DNA of 64,000 nucleotides from Alisma plantago-aquatica (GCA_963693085.1 OY856413.1:545383379-545447378), one strand, 5' to 3'. Counted from the first letter of the stretch, positions 35,028 to 49,600 are shown. Program-made: numbers and translations. Notes: generated by a model from the sequence alone, not told the origin.

Positions 35028-35815
35028 ATGGCCGGTGTAGTAGTTGCAGAAGCAGCTATTCAAGCGCAAATTGAAGCAGGTATTGTGTCCCAACAAGAAT
35101 TACTCACTCCAAAATACAGGATGTAGGCGGAAGACAAATTAAAGATGATCTTGGAAGCTACTCAAGTAGCTGAACATGCTAAAAAATTAAGGAATTTTTT
35201 TATCCCTAATGGAATCGAATTGAATCATCTAGTCCAACCTCTAGGAGACTCAATCGAGATCAGTGCCCAGTGGGTTAGTCTATTACAAAATTCCACCTTC
35301 ACAAGATGGATTGGAGATCACTATCGGGAACATCTCCCAAAAATAATCAATCGTTCTTGATGATGAAGCCCTCTGATGCCACTGATGACACCATGCAATT
35401 GCAACTCTTTAAATACTCCCTGACTGACAAAGACAAAGTGTGCTACAACGCTATTTGAGGGGACCCAATCTCAATGTTAGAAACCCTAGTACTAAGTTTA
35501 TGGAGAAATTATAACCACACTCGATGACATTGTTGATCATAGGACAAATCATAAGATTCAATAAAGTGCCTAAAGAATCTCTATATGAAGCATGGGAACG
35601 ATTCGATGAACTCTTATGAAAATGCTCACATCATGGAATTCTTGAGAATCATCATAAAAAATTTCTATCAGGGTGTTTACGATGAGACAAAGAAGTTCCT
35701 TGATTCCTCCTCTATTGGAAACTTCATGCAACAGAGTTTCAACACAATGAAAATTGTCAACCTTATTGTCAAGAATCTGACTCAACCCGACCCTCGAGAA
35801 AAGGCATTCTAAAAG
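35028..35815 (+). pseudogene. gag: Athila/Tat gag relic
   Basis: The ATG at 35028 opens MAGVVVAEAAIQAQIEAG. A stop lies near 35119, and the same frame continues to a stop at 35358-35360. The retrotransposon gag core follows from about 35540: ESLYEAWERFDELL in one frame, then KNFYQGVYDETKKFLDS and GNFMQQSFNTMKIVNLI after a frame change. The order matches Athila/Tat gag (SLYEAWERFK...CPHHG...FYNGL). The protein would form the particle shell; this copy is broken. Confidence 0.72.
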
Positions 35816-37000
35816 TGTCTATGGTGGAGAATCATTTAGAACTCAAATCCATATCTAAATTACTATAAGATCTCTCTCTCTCTCTATTAAACATGATAAC
35901 ATTTAAAAATCCTTTATTGAATATGAGTGGAAGAATCAAACTCCCCAGGTGCAAATCATTATGCCTTCCTGTGAATTCTATCATGCAGTAGATCATAGCC
36001 CAATTCACTACCAACAATTGTACATTGCATTCCTTAAGCATGAAGTATTGAAATAGTACATAGTTACCCAAGCTAAAGACATGAATTCTATTCATACTAT
36101 CCTAGGGAAGGAGTACTACAATTCAAATAAGGCTCGTAACCACCTAGGTTTCCAAAACAGGAATCCTATTGGAGCCAGGAGTCCCAATTAGTATTACCCA
36201 CCTCAATCCACTCTAGTTAGAATACCATCAAACTACACTTGACCACATAACCAGGGAAATTATATATTCAACTTCCCAAGCAGGAACTACCAGTAGAAGA
36301 AGTCGTATCAAAATCTAAATCAAGCCAAACCATTGCAGATAGAGCCAGTACCAACCAAAATCCAGTAAAGACACTTCAACAAATGATGGCAACATGTTAG
36401 ACATAATTGGAGAATACCATAGACAATCAAAAGGCATTGGAATCACAAATCACCTACCTAGCTTCTAGTCAACAACCCTTAACAGGCACGATTGTTGGTA
36501 AATCGGAGAACAACCCAAAGCATCCAGAGCAGCTAAATGTCATAATAATAAGGTCAGGGAATGTGTACTCCACACGCCCGACCTTCACTCCTGCATCTAT
36601 TCCTCCTAGCATAAATGAAGACCCCCAGTCAAAACCTCAAGTCATATGAATGACCATTAAGAGGCCAATCAAGAAGGAGTTAAGACACCAGACCTCCTTA
36701 CTATGCCAGTTAAACTAGGCACCAGTGAGAACTCAACTATTGTACCACCAATAGTCAACTTTCGACTACCAATCACACCCAACGAACTTGTGTCCAAACC
36801 TCGTACACCCTATCCAGGTCACCTCAAGTAGACTAAGCTAGACAACATATTCATGAAATTCAAGGATACTATGGAGAAAATCCATTTTGACATCTTGTTC
36901 TTCAATGCACTAGCTAAAATTCCAAACTAGTGAAAATACCTTAAGACCCTTCTATCCCAGAAGTATATGACTAAGGAATGTGAACTGTAAATCTAGCAAA
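35816..37000 (+). pseudogene. Decayed gag-protease linker
   Basis: Mostly broken frames. An 80-codon open block at 36407-36649 has QVI near its end and Pro/Ser-rich sequence. The stretch 36850-36990 (MEKIHFDILFFNALAKIPN, then LLSQKYMTKECE) matches the conserved segment that precedes the Athila/Tat protease. A purine/pyrimidine-simple stretch (CTCTCTCTCTCTC) is at about 35873. Confidence 0.55.
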
Positions 37001-37019
37001 AATAACCTCCTCCATAGTT

Positions 37020-37425
37020 CAAAATCAGATGCCTCAAAAGCATAAAGATCTTGACTCATTTGGGATATATTGGTTCCTAGGAGATGACACTTGCGGAAAG
37101 GGACTTTCTAATCTAGGCGTAAGCATATCAATTATGCCACACACTCTATGCCAATGCCTTAGATTCACCAACCTCCAGCCCACAACTATGACTATTCAAC
37201 TGGTTGGAACATCCATTACAAAACTCTTGGAAATAATCAAAGATATCCTAGTTAAATTGGGACAATACTCCTATATCCCATGTGATTTTGTGGTAATGCA
37301 AACAAAAGAGGATAACTCTCTTTCTGCTAATTTTAGGGAGACCATTCTTAGCTATCGTGAGAAATTTAGTGTATGTGGAAGCCAACAAACTCATCCTGTG
37401 ACAAGGAAAGAATACTATTGAGTAT
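37020..37425 (+). pseudogene. Athila/Tat aspartic protease, active-site Asp lost
   Basis: Open for 130 codons. DLDSFGIYWFLGDDTCGKGL, then LSNLGVSISIMPHTLC, LQPTTMTIQLVG, IIKDILVKLGQYSYIPCDFVV. The family motif LCDLGAS reads LSNLGVS, so the catalytic Asp is Asn (37110-37112). The rest of the fold is well kept. In an intact element RT would follow at once, but here the frame ends and no RT motif appears. Confidence 0.75.
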
Positions 37426-37639
37426 TGAATTCTTGAAGATTTTAAAAAGGTGCACAAATGGATTGAAGTCTCTAAGGTAGAAGGTAAATTGGAACCAAAA
37501 TATTCAATCCTCAAAATATCTACCCAAGGTACCAAGGACCATCCCCAGAGCAAGGTATGTATAATATCTGACCATGATCCAGGTCCTAAGAATCCCAAAG
37601 TCAAGGGTTGGGAAGACCCACTCACATACCCTATTTGAG

Positions 37640-39380
37640 ATCTACAATAACATTAGTCAGGTCCGCAATGTTAAATTGGGACACTTATTGGGAGGCAACC
37701 CAACTTTTTAATTTCTTTCCATTAAACAATCAAAAATTTAGTTAATTTTTTATTTCCCTTCTGTTTATAAAATTGAAAAACAAAACGGCTCACGTAAAAT
37801 CAATGAATCTTGATAACCCAATTTGATTGATTGACATCTGATGTAGTGCATTAAGATCACGATGAAATCTACCATCGGTTCATAGAATTAATGACCCATT
37901 CATTCAATTAAAGGTGTAAGGATATCACAATCTTATTATTTGTTGAGCATGTATGTCCTAATGAAGATGTGTCATTCGTACAGAATGAGTCCCTTTATTT
38001 TCCATAATTCATTATATTTCCTTCTTTTTCAATAATTCCATCTTTATCTATTGCGAGAAGTGTTGTCCCTTCAAGATAACAACTCTATTATCCCTACTCT
38101 TATCATTAATATTGACTACCACAATATCTTGATATAACAAAGACTTTCCAGGACTAGACCTAAGTTATTTATGGACTCGACAACATATCTAATGCCTGCA
38201 TGGATCATAATAGTCAATCCCTCAGGTAGCCCTAAAGTCTCTACTTTGCATCTATAAAAGAAAGAAGCCACAAACCAAAACCCACAATAATCTTTGCCAC
38301 AATGATCCTAAGTTCGTGCATTATCACCCACTCCCTCAACACTGATGCCATCGATACCCTACAACCTCAAAGGCACACCACAATGACCGTGGACTACTTC
38401 CCCAACAATGGAGGAGACAATAGGTCCATCTGATGAGGAGCTACAACTTCATTAATCCCAAGACACTTATATCCCCTGCAAAGACCGCTTCACGCACCCA
38501 GCACACCGAAGTGGCCTATTTCTACCCAACCCAGATCCACTCATCAACTGGCTATTCGGTAAGTAGGTCATCACCCTTGAGATAAGATGTTGGTTGGGTG
38601 TAGAATGTGTAGAATGGGGTGTGTGTCTATGAACACCCTCACCCCACAAAATAAGAATCATGGCAACTAGTGGCCATGACAGCGTTCAGAGGAGGTCGCG
38701 CCAATAGAAGAGGCACCCATTTTTATGGTTTCTATTGTGTGCTCTTGAACAAAGAGCACCATCATCCAGAAGAGCCCCGACCATTCCCTCCATCCCCACC
38801 ACCTTCCATATCAAGTCCCATACATCTCTAACTTCCTTCATCCTAAGTATGAGAAGAATTTTGAAGTTGGGGGTGGATGGTGGGTAGTATGTCATCTCCA
38901 CCACTTATACTGTAACATTCTCCTTTTTTATCCTCAAACAAACTTTCGCTATCTTTTATTTGCATTTGTCTTGTTTTCTATTTTAGATTTGTTTTGTTTT
39001 GCATGAGTTGTGGCCCTTACCTAGCCAACCACTTTGATGTATGCAAAAAAAGGAAATATATAAATGTGCCAGTCTCTTTTTAATTGAGTTAACCCATGAA
39101 CAAGGAAAATTCTAAGGAACAAACATGTCTTTAACATATATGAGCCCCAGCTACAACAATCGAGCATGCTTTCCCCTTGAAATATGACAATGAGAAGAAA
39201 GAGTTAGAAAGGTCAAGCCATACGTTCCCCCAATATGACTTGCAACAAAATTTGTAAAACCTTCTTTTCCCTATGTTAACTTAATTAACTGATATAATAT
39301 AATGATTTAATTCCAATGCAATTTCCATCTTTCTTCCATCACATCATACCCCTTCTCCAAAAACAAGAAAGGAGATCGCA
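37640..39380. other. Post-pol untranslated DNA of the Athila/Tat element
   Basis: Begins with TGGGAGGCAACCCAACTTTT (about 37690), a hallmark downstream of pol in Athila/Tat. Then AT-rich DNA follows. At 38380-38900 there are fragments of a Pro/Ser-rich frame (for example MEETIGPSDEEL), possibly the env-like ORF position, with stops and no recognisable domain. Confidence 0.45.
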
Positions 39381-39401
39381 ATATATATATATATATATAT
39401 G
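39381..39401. repeat. Short TA microsatellite, left flank of the MITE-like insert
   Basis: About 21 bp of AT repeat directly before the MITE-like segment. It probably belonged to the same microsatellite as 39762-39964. Confidence 0.85.
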
Positions 39402-39965
<564 letters not shown>

Positions 39966-39977
39966 TTACTATATAGA

Positions 39978-39998
39978 AAACCCTAAGTTTGGGGTGGC
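39978..39998 (+). promoter_or_regulatory. G-rich tract of Athila/Tat type
   Basis: CCTAAGTTTGGGGTGGCATC, a motif common near the 3' end of Athila/Tat internal regions. About 580 bp still separate it from the right LTR. Confidence 0.4.
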
Positions 39999-40575
39999 AT
40001 CCCTTAAAAAATAAATTCCCCTAATTTTTTCTCTACAACCATGGCATGAATAAAAGAGGCTAATGAGCTCAAAGAAAACATGTAGTCACTGTAATTGTAA
40101 CCAAATAAAGTCTCGAGCTGTATAGAGGATATACAAATAAAATAAGTGAATCTAATAAAATAATTTCTTGAGTCAAATAGATGAGAGACCAGGTAAACGA
40201 GTTTGTTCCATGTCTTCTTCATCCCCCTTTCCATCCAATTTTCTTATCTAGGGGGCTTATAAAAATTCTTCCCAAAATAGCCAATCAGTCATGACTTGTT
40301 CTCCCTTCTATCTTTACATGAACATATCAAGAGTAATATTGAGATGAAATCAGTTCTTTGTAGGTTATGCAGTCTAGAGAATGGAGGAACAAGCCCGAAC
40401 TAGGGTATATCTAAATGTGGTTGCGTAACCTCGAAGTACTATAGTTTCTTGATCGTGTTTGGTGGAAGGAGGCCACAAAATATGATCAGTTGGGAGAGGA
40501 AGCCTGAATCCTAGTATCAATTGTTTGTTCTCCATTATTTTTTACTTTACACATGAATTTAAGTTCAAGGTATAT
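39999..40575. other. Noncoding DNA before the Athila/Tat 3' LTR
   Basis: No ORF or domain. No classical polypurine tract directly before 40576 (the last bases read TTCAAGGTATAT). Confidence 0.35.
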
Positions 40576-42053
40576 TGATGAGTATATTCGTACCCATCTT
40601 TGCATATAGTTTCATCTACTTTTAGGGGCTTTTGTATTTCTATTCTATAGATTTAGCCTTAGATTTTCTTGATTGCAATTATGTTCTCTTTTTTGGACTT
40701 TAATGCAATTTACATGCTTTTCATGTAGAACCAACCAAAAATATACTTCAATGCCTAGAAGGATGATCAATCCCTCATAGTACCACACCTCAAGGGAAGG
40801 AAGGCCCCAAAAGCTTTACTATATGCACCTTCCTACCACCTAGTTAAGCAATCTGCTCCTCCAATTGCCAGAATCAAGCCACTCTCTACTCGACGTCTTC
40901 TAGATTCTTTAGTTCTGACACATGCTTCCTGCATCCATCCTACCATGATTCAATCCTTGTTGGTCCACCATAAAACCAAATACTACATCCTGATTGAGTA
41001 AACCAGGAAAGTCACCTATTGAACCGAGTTCGAGCCATGTAAATTGGGTTCCTTCAACAAAAAGTATTCAACATTACGGTTTTAGCAATGAGGATAGCAT
41101 CTATAAAAAGGGAACCCTTACTATCCATTCTAAGGGATCTCTAATCAGTGATTTGGAACCAAATCTATGCAACGCAAACCCTAGAGCAGAGCAAGGAGGT
41201 AGCGGTCATAGTGGAGAGATTGGTCTTCTTGCACTAGGAGTCATGGACCCTTCCATTGTTCCACCTACCTTTCTAATGTTGTCTTCATACATGAGTGAGT
41301 AGATGTTTATTCTGGGGCCTGTTTACTAGCCCAATATCTCATATTTTATTCTTGCTTGTATCCAAACACAACAATACTTTTTATAAATAAAGTATCATTC
41401 TACTTATTTTCTTTCCTTGTAAATTGACGATTTGCTTTGCATATATGTTATAATCATGGATGCATAGGTTGTTATAATCATGATTAGAACTTTAGAATGA
41501 TCTTTTTATCCCCCTAAAGTGTCATCAAGGTATAGTGAGGTGATTGGGTTACGATCTACTAACATGCCGAGAATTGTCGGACGTAGTGAGGGAATCCAGT
41601 TAGATTAAACTAGGAACATGGGTGTCGAGTCTGGTCGGTTCAAGGGAGTTTAATCCATGCAATGATTAATATCACATGATGGTGCAGTAGCTAAGACTCT
41701 ATTTAGTAAACTACTATTAAGGAGTTATATCTTTCTAGGATAATTACACAGGCTTTGGAAAAACCAAACCAATTGCCTTGGTCCTCTTTATTATCATTTA
41801 TTTAGTTCGTTAACCATTATTTCTACTCACAACAATTTAGTTTAATAAATCAATAAACTTTATTAGTGCTAAATATTACCCTTAATAATTCTTAATATAT
41901 TTAATTGCTTAAAAGGATTGTCCTTTGGGTTCAATCATTAAGTATACCACAATAAGGCTTCCATTCGTCAGAGTGGGGAATTACTGCAAAACTTTTAGTT
42001 AAACCTAAGGATTATTTCCTTGGGGCTTTATTGGTGCAACATTTGGAGCCCCA
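40576..42053 (+). mobile_element. 3' LTR of the Athila/Tat-type element
   Basis: TGATGAGTATATTCGTACCC to TTTGGAGCCCCA, about 1478 bp, matching the left LTR throughout. Confidence 0.75.
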
Positions 42054-42424
42054 TAAAATGCCATTGTCCACAAAGAAAACTTGCCTATATTTGATTACAT
42101 AAATATGTATTATATTTAAATTGCATAATAATTGAATTTCGTACCAGCCATGCTGACCTATATTTTCCCTTCTTGGGGTTCATGTGTGGTTTCATTCCCT
42201 CTCATAAATCATGGATAGGTGATAGGAAGAAGAACTAGATGAGACGTGCAGGAGATATCCCCATTGAAGACCATATATGAATTACTGTCTATGTTATAAT
42301 CTTTTAATCTTATATTTAAAGTTTCCAAGACTCTGATGTAGAAGCTCGATTCTAATAAAGATTTATTTTACTTTTGATACAATTTTGTAAATATTTGATC
42401 ATAAAGATTGGGTCTTTACAGACA
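42054..42424 (+). mobile_element. LTR of repeat family Y, copy B, right part
   Basis: Resumes the match to copy A at CATTGTCCACAAAGAAAAC (copy A about 29747) and continues to the LTR end TTTACAGACA. Here TGGTTAAGTACG follows in place of a primer site, as expected for a 3' LTR flank or a mutated primer site. Confidence 0.58.
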
Positions 42425-42499
42425 TGGTTAAGTACGTGAAAAAGGCTAAACAAATTAACCCCTTTACATGCACTTGATTCCTTGATTCTATTTATTAGA

Positions 42500-42534
42500 T
42501 TGAGGACAAGCTAGGTTCTTTATTTGTGGGGGGG
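42500..42534 (+). promoter_or_regulatory. Polypurine tract before an LTR start
   Basis: ATTGAGGACAAG, then TTTGTGGGGGGG, then TGATAAGATCC: the same layout as 3156-3192. Confidence 0.55.
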
Positions 42535-45500
42535 TGATAAGATCCAAATTTGTGGATAATTCTTGCCTAATTATTCCCTTAATTTTCTTGTTTTATAAAA
42601 AAAATATTTCATTTTCTCACATTTGTTCATGTTTATTAGTGATGCCTCGATTCAAGAGTAACTACTCATTTCCATGAAGGATATTCATTAGATGATTGTT
42701 CTAAACTTTGGATAGGATCCAGTTATAACCTCAATTCTCATAGGTTTGGGTTGAAATGTAATATCTCCAATAAAGATGTATGATTATGAAAATTGTGTGA
42801 TTTATGTACTTTGTGTGGATTTCTTTGCTAAATTTCCTTTGCATGAATGTCTTCATGGGCCTTGTTGAATAATAAGCCCAATATAGTTAAAAGAGAATAA
42901 TGAGGAAAAGGAATCTAATTATAAGAGAAATTGAGATAATGTTAAGAATAATGTGGAATTCTCTATAAGGCTAAGTGTTTGTTCATATTAGAGTGGATTT
43001 CGAGTTCACATGATTTCTTTTGATAAGAGAAATCCAAATAAAGAAGACAGAAGTGAAAGAGAGAGAAAATTTGAATAAACTATGCATTAATGTGTAATAA
43101 ATTCCATGTGAAGAAACAACCTTTATCCTTTTGAGTATGGAACTCAAACTTGGTACACGAATAGATAATTCTATCATAAGGTTTCCTGTAAATTTTGGAT
43201 GAAAAGGATAACTGAGGAGAGAGTTATGATTTTTGCAAGTTTTTCTAAAGTGAAAGGATAATTGATTAATCGTATTAAATGTCATACTATAATTGGAAAT
43301 AAAAATTCGGATTTGGTTATAGCAAGGGCGATCTGGACTGCCGATCTCCTGATTCGACAACATCAGGTCATCATCTAGATCCCAGCTTGAGAAGGAAACC
43401 AGAAGGATTTCCTTCCGATCCAGTTTGATCTCGGATTCACGAGAGTCCTTGGAAACTCACCCAATGAGTTCGAGAGACCTTCCTGAATCGATCAACCCTG
43501 ACATTGTGGGGCTATTGAGGAATATTTAAGATTTCCCCAATTTTTTATGAACTAGGATTCTCACGTGAACCCTACCCTATATAAAGGGGGTGTTGTGCAA
43601 CACTAGAAACCCCAAAACCAACTCTAGCGAGACCAACATGAGTAGACAAATGAGTTGGTTCCTTCAGTTGGACTTTTCTTCCTGACCTACACTATCATCT
43701 TAGAGCACCTATCTTCAGAGTTATCATGGTGTCGACCAGGTAGTAGGAGGTAGAGAGCAAGAAATTGTCTTGGTCGAAGAGACCAGGGAGTCAAGGCAAA
43801 GCCACCAATGCTTTTAGTTTGCATGTAGGTGCAAGAGAGCACAAAGTCAACATTTGTGTTGGCCATCAGGACGCTGAGGAGCAATGTGTTGACGTTGAAG
43901 ATGACACTCGAGGAAAACACACTCTTACCCCGACGGTCCTTTGTTATAGGTAAGGGAAAAGTTGTTCTTTCATTATGTTTTTGGTTTAGCGAGCGCATGT
44001 TTTCGCTGGCTAGCTGCGCTAAGTTGGCAAGGCTCGATTGGCCAGCCAAACTGAGGTGGCAGGCTCCCATTGGTTAGAAAAAAATTAATTAGTAAAAATT
44101 GTAACTAATTATGGTAAATCAGACAAAGACGGTTTATATTTGAACGTTTATTGGAAAAATGCGTAGATTTCAATAAAAATAGTTTTGAAGCCTGAATCTA
44201 TTCATAGTTCAAAAAGTACAGAAATTTGGTATCTTTGATGCTTTCATGAGTAAGAAACCCTAATTTGATGATTAAAGAAATTGGGAAAAGTAATATAATG
44301 TTCTATGAGAATATTAACATGTTGTTTTTAAAAAGGACATTTTCAATCTAAATAGATGATCCATATGCTTAGTTGACTAATTTAGGGTTTCATATGTATA
44401 ATGTGCATTAATGAACTTAGAAACCCTAATCTAGGTGTTAATGGTTTTTAATGAGTTATATTTTGAGATCGTTTGTAAAAGATGATATTAGGTTGATCCT
44501 ATCCCAAATTGATAATAAAGAGGCTTTAATATGAATAAGTTGAGTAATTAGGGTTTTGGTATATATGTTGTTGTTTTAGGGTTTTGTTGACATGAAAAGG
44601 GAAAGTTGAAAAATAGATCTAAAGAACCCTAAGGAAACCCTAATTCAGATTAGAAACCCTAAGAAGACTTCCCAAGTCAATAAATTAACTTCTTGATGAG
44701 TATATAGTGAATCGGTGGTACATGCTTTTTAGGATTTTGTTATGTTTTGTGATTGGCTTGATTTATTGCTTGGATTTCCTGATTGGATTGGATTGTGCTT
44801 ATTTCATGTGAGATCTCCAAATCAATTATATGGTTATTGATGAGTATTCGCTTTAGTTTTCCAGTGTGTTCTGACATTTTATCGATTGCATGGAAAAAAT
44901 GCTTGGATGATTTTATTTCTACAATCTTTAAAGTGAATATGATTACCACAATTTAAGTATCTAAATGACTCACCCGAACCTACATATCATATTTGGATGT
45001 AAGATGACAGACCATGCCCCGTAGCGAAGGTCAGAGGTGGTCAAGCCCCAGAGGGAAGACCATTGGGAACCCGAAGAGGTGACCTCAGGTACCAAGCTCA
45101 ACATGCAGAAGGTAGCCTTAAGTCCCTTGCAAGGACTAAACCCTAAGTGAGGGTATCTCAGAGTATGAGTAAAATTGGTTGGGAAATCATATTGAAAACT
45201 GTAATCTTGCATTGCTAACAACGGTTTGATGTGATTAGGTTGTTGGAATATATGTGTAATATTTTGATTGTCAACACATACCAATATATTTATTTATACT
45301 GACTACATTTTGCTTGTTGGTCTTTTAGGAATATCTGAAAATGGACAAACAATAAAGTGGAATTTATGAAGAATAAAGTTAACCTATTAAAGTAAGGTTT
45401 AGATAGATAGAATTTTGTAGTGGGTAAGAAGTCCTATATTGCTATTTCTGAATGGTATGTGAAAAGTAACTTTTTTATCATGTTTTAAGCTTAGTCTTTG

Positions 45501-45619
45501 GTAGAATTTAAAAATTATTTTTTATTATTTGCAAAACCATTCATCCTATTTTTAGGATAGCTGCTCTGGCTCTCTAGTCTTCCATAATTGGGGGTTACCG
45601 GGGAAGGGGTCGTTAAAAT
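42535..45619 (+). mobile_element. LTR region Z (one LTR, or two fused fragments)
   Basis: Starts TGATAAGATCC after a polypurine tract and ends GGTCGTTAAAAT before a canonical primer site at 45620. A TATA box (CCTATATAAAGGGGG, about 43573) lies mid-way, followed by leader-like sequence. At 3.1 kb it is long for one LTR. The TGATAA start is Athila/Tat-like while the GGGGTTACCGGGG...GTTA end is chromovirus-like, so two LTR fragments may be fused. No partner found. Confidence 0.42.
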
Positions 45620-45632
45620 TGGTATCAGAGCA
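45620..45632 (+). promoter_or_regulatory. tRNA-iMet primer binding site
   Basis: TGGTATCAGAGCATGG is an exact match to the core plant primer site. It marks the right end of LTR Z. Confidence 0.75.
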
Positions 45633-46102
45633 TGGTTTTCCATTTCATCTCAAATATTTTTATTAAATTTTACAAACTCTTTAGAACCCAAGGGGGTTAT
45701 AAGAGGGTTTTTCAATGATGGAGGTATCTGGAAAATGATCACAATTTGGGGGCTAGAAATATTTTCCTCCACCCCACTAGTCATTCTATGAGGACTCCTG
45801 GATTATGTGTGACTGCCTGGCCAAAATCGGAGGATTTGACTCGAAATAAGATACTTCTAGGTCTTCTCATCTGATTTCGTCCCTTCTTTATCTCTTTTCT
45901 CTGGACAAAATTTAAGTGCTTAGTATTTTTATCTCTCTCCAACCCTCCTATGTTGGGAATTTAAGTGTTAAGTATTAGGTAATCCTCCACCAAATAGAAA
46001 AATGCATGTAAATAAGGTAACACGAATATAAGATTAAAGTGTGTATATATCTTTCCAAGTTATAATTTTTTGGTGAAATGATTTTAACCTATGTGCCTCA
46101 GC

Positions 46103-46613
46103 ATGGCCTAACTCAAGACGGTAGTTGTTCCCTTTGAGGCCCACGAGAACCCTTCCAGGGGTAGGCTTCCCCATAAGAGGAGGGGATCTTCTGAGAAGAG
46201 GAGGAGAGACTATGGTGAAGAGTCCTCAAAGAAGAGGAAGAGACCTAAGGAAGCCTTAGAGGGAGGTTCAGATCCTATGCCTATTCCTTTCGAACACATG
46301 GATGAGGATGATGACCGGAAGTGGGAATCAGTGAGAGAAGACTAGACCAAGACCGACACCACCGCAAACCCTGGGCCAACTGTGGTGGTCCATACCCCCT
46401 ATGTCCTCTTGATGGAGTAGTAAAAGAAGCTAACTAAGGACATCAGTGTTTTAGCCCTCAAGGACATATCCAGAGGTGACGATGGAGAGCCTCTACCAGT
46501 CTGTCCTCGACTCAGAGCCACCATTCCGGACTTCGTGAAGCTGAACATAGAGACATTCTGGGGAGAGGACAAGATTGAAGTCATCGACCAGGATGATGTT
46601 TGGCTTCTTGTGG
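46103..46613 (+). pseudogene. 5' coding stub of element Z, interrupted by the chromovirus LTR
   Basis: A frame opening at the ATG at 46103 has a stop two codons in, then reads through a basic region (PHKRRGSSEKRRRDYGEE, KKRKRPKEA) and an acidic segment (FEHMDEDDDRKW). After further stops it reaches PRLRATIPDFVKLNIETFW. It stops where the LTR of the minus-strand element begins. By position it is the gag start of Z, but I do not recognise a gag family motif. Confidence 0.35.
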
Positions 46614-49600
46614 TGTGACACATTGTCACGCTAATGAGATTACTCAAAACCCAAAACACGATCAACTACTTATTTATCACATAGTAAAAAATGTGGAATA
46701 ATAAAAATTGATTCCAATAATGTTAATAAACTCTAGAACATTTACAAAATGTCCATCATTCCATTCTCATATATTGTAACAAGTATGTACATATGGATAT
46801 AAAGACCTGAGTCACATCCTACATACAAAAGATATTTCACATGTACATGCCATATATTAATAAACATTGGCATACTACAAAAATTCCATGTCGATACAAG
46901 TATATCATCTAGAAAACACATCCCATACCCAGACCTGAGAGTACAGGGATGACACTAGGACTCTACTACTCACATCTACAACTAACCAACCTTATGAATC
47001 TATTGATCACCAAGTTGGTTCTCTTCCACAGTGCGACCTCGACCGCGTTGCCTGTGACCACCTAAAAAAATGTGGTGACCCGTGGGTGAGACCCAATCCC
47101 AGGGAGAGATATAACTCTCACCAACATATAATGATAATAACATATTGATTGACAGTAAATGAATTGAGCAGATACAATAATGAATTAGCAATTTAAGCAA
47201 ATTGAATAGGTTAAGCATTCTAAGCCATTAAGAAAATTAACTTGACAAGAAGTATAATTACTCAAAGGTCATATGATATCATCTTGTAAACATTGAATAG
47301 TATAAAGATAAGTCAAAGACTAATCAAACAATGTGAGATGTATTTAACCATAATCATTATACTACACGACTTATATCACTTCTTTTATTACATTGCCCTA
47401 AGGGATTCGAGAAATACCACTCAAATCCCAACTGACCAGAACTAAGTTGAAATCAGTGCCATACAAGATCTAGGAAGAGTCAGACTCCTAAGATCTTCTG
47501 TGCCCCTGGTCAGTACGGGTCTGCCACATCGACACATAAGGTCAAGTTGCTAACAACCTAGTTTGTCCTTGGTACAGGTCATGACACTAGTGATAGGAGG
47601 AAGGTACACATACCCTACCATCTGAGGTACAACCACAATTGTCCTCCAACCTCATTATCATATATATATAATCACTGAGACACGACTGCAACCGTTCTCA
47701 AATTGGGGGCTAGGTATGACCATTGCCATCCTCCCTAACACTTGAATTCAGGATGACAAGCACCCCACATACTCATTAGTATGTGCTCCTACTATCCCTT
47801 AGGAATACTCGTTTCAGTGTCTAGATATTTCTGATACTCAGATAGATCTATGGCACAAGGCACTACATGATTAGAGTTCACTTAATTAGTTATGCCAATT
47901 GGGTGAATTAAGGCAAAATCAAACAAATGGACATTCAAACCTAATTCTTTTCAAACAAGAGTATATGTATAACAACTTCAAAAGATATAAAACATTGGAG
48001 ATATAAATGTTAATCACATTACAACATGCTATCATTCATTGCAAATTAATGGACCACACTTATCATCATACTTTTAGAAAATACCAATATCTTATCCTAA
48101 GTTCTAGGGTTTTAACCCTTATTGGAACATGAAGAGGATTTCACTTCAATCATGGCTTCAAACATGCACAAAGGTCGTTAAGACCATCCCATTATTCATA
48201 GTAAGGTTATAATCATCATTCCATGCCTTAAATATGGCTCAAAGGATCATTAGAACATATTTGTCCATAGATATTAACATGGCAAGGCAATATGATATTC
48301 AAATAGTAGTACAATGTGGTTTCAACACAAGAAGCGTGTAATTAATTATCACATTAATCATTCAAGAGTTCTGATTATAACCAATCAATATCATATAATT
48401 ACATCAAGGTTAGGTATAACAAGCTAGATCACATGGGAGTTACGCATCCACTTATTGTAGTGATTTATCAAATATAACTATGTAATGGAAAAGGTAAGAC
48501 TACAAATTAATGGTATTGAACCATCGAATTACCATCACTAGCACTCACATATAATACTATGTGATTTATTCTAATGCATTGGATGTTGAAGCATTCAATA
48601 TTATTCATTGGACCATGTTCATTGCTCAAGGTTATCAATTGAAGTATAGGTCTCACCATTAGATCAATTGAACTAAGGAAACATTGGTTCAAGGTTTAGT
48701 CAAATATACAGTTACATTCTTAACTCGTCATATATGGTGATGACCTGATCCACCATTAATTGTGATCATTAGGTCACAATTGTTTGGTACATCAATAATA
48801 CATTCAGTTAACACCATCAAATATTAAGCTAATGTCATCATCAATTGATAACATCATTAGAATACTTGGTGGATGATAACTATATGTCTAATTGAACCCA
48901 GACCTGACCGAAGGGGGTGACCATAGGTTTTCACCATAAATTTGACATCCTTGATCACGAACATCAGTTGCCAAGATAGCAACACTATTGGTTATTGAAT
49001 GGTATGACCATAGGTTGTGTGATAGGGAAGGAAATAGCTTGAAATCCTAATTTGAACCGTCAATTATTTTGTACATAGCACCACAAGTTGTTGCTATAAA
49101 CCTGTCCCAGATTATGTTACACCTTAGAAAGTCTATACACATGTTTAAAAGTTCATATCAAACTGGAACAGAATAGGGAACACCACAAAAATTTGAAAAT
49201 TCTAAATGGTTTCTTTATGCTTAAATCAACACATTAAGGCATAAACATGAACTAACAAGCTTCTAGTAAGCAATATAAGTGAAGAATGTTATATAAATCA
49301 CCTCTATAGAGTAGGTCAGATCCCAAACAGAAATAATCTCAAGTAAATGGGGCAAGAAAACCTTGGATTCAGATCTGATCTTGGCAAAATAGGTACTTCT
49401 CTCCACATAGAAGCAAAATCCAAGAAAAAGAAACAAGAAGGATAGATTTTCGAGTTGTAGAGCCACTTTCACCATGGAGAAGCAGGGTTCTGACCTGGAG
49501 GAAGGTCTAAGGAAGGATGAGATCAAGAAAAATGGAGAAGGAAGAAATAAAACAACTTGTCTTGGTCGAATTCCTTAGAAGATGACCTTGGAAACCCTTG

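Noticed and set aside
43687..44077. ORFs of 127 codons (minus) and 82 codons (plus) in LTR Z
   Set aside because: They overlap each other in the leader region of an LTR, with no domain or conserved motif.
44970..45284. 104-codon minus-strand ORF
   Set aside because: Lies within the U5 side of LTR Z; no motif, and nothing continues it.
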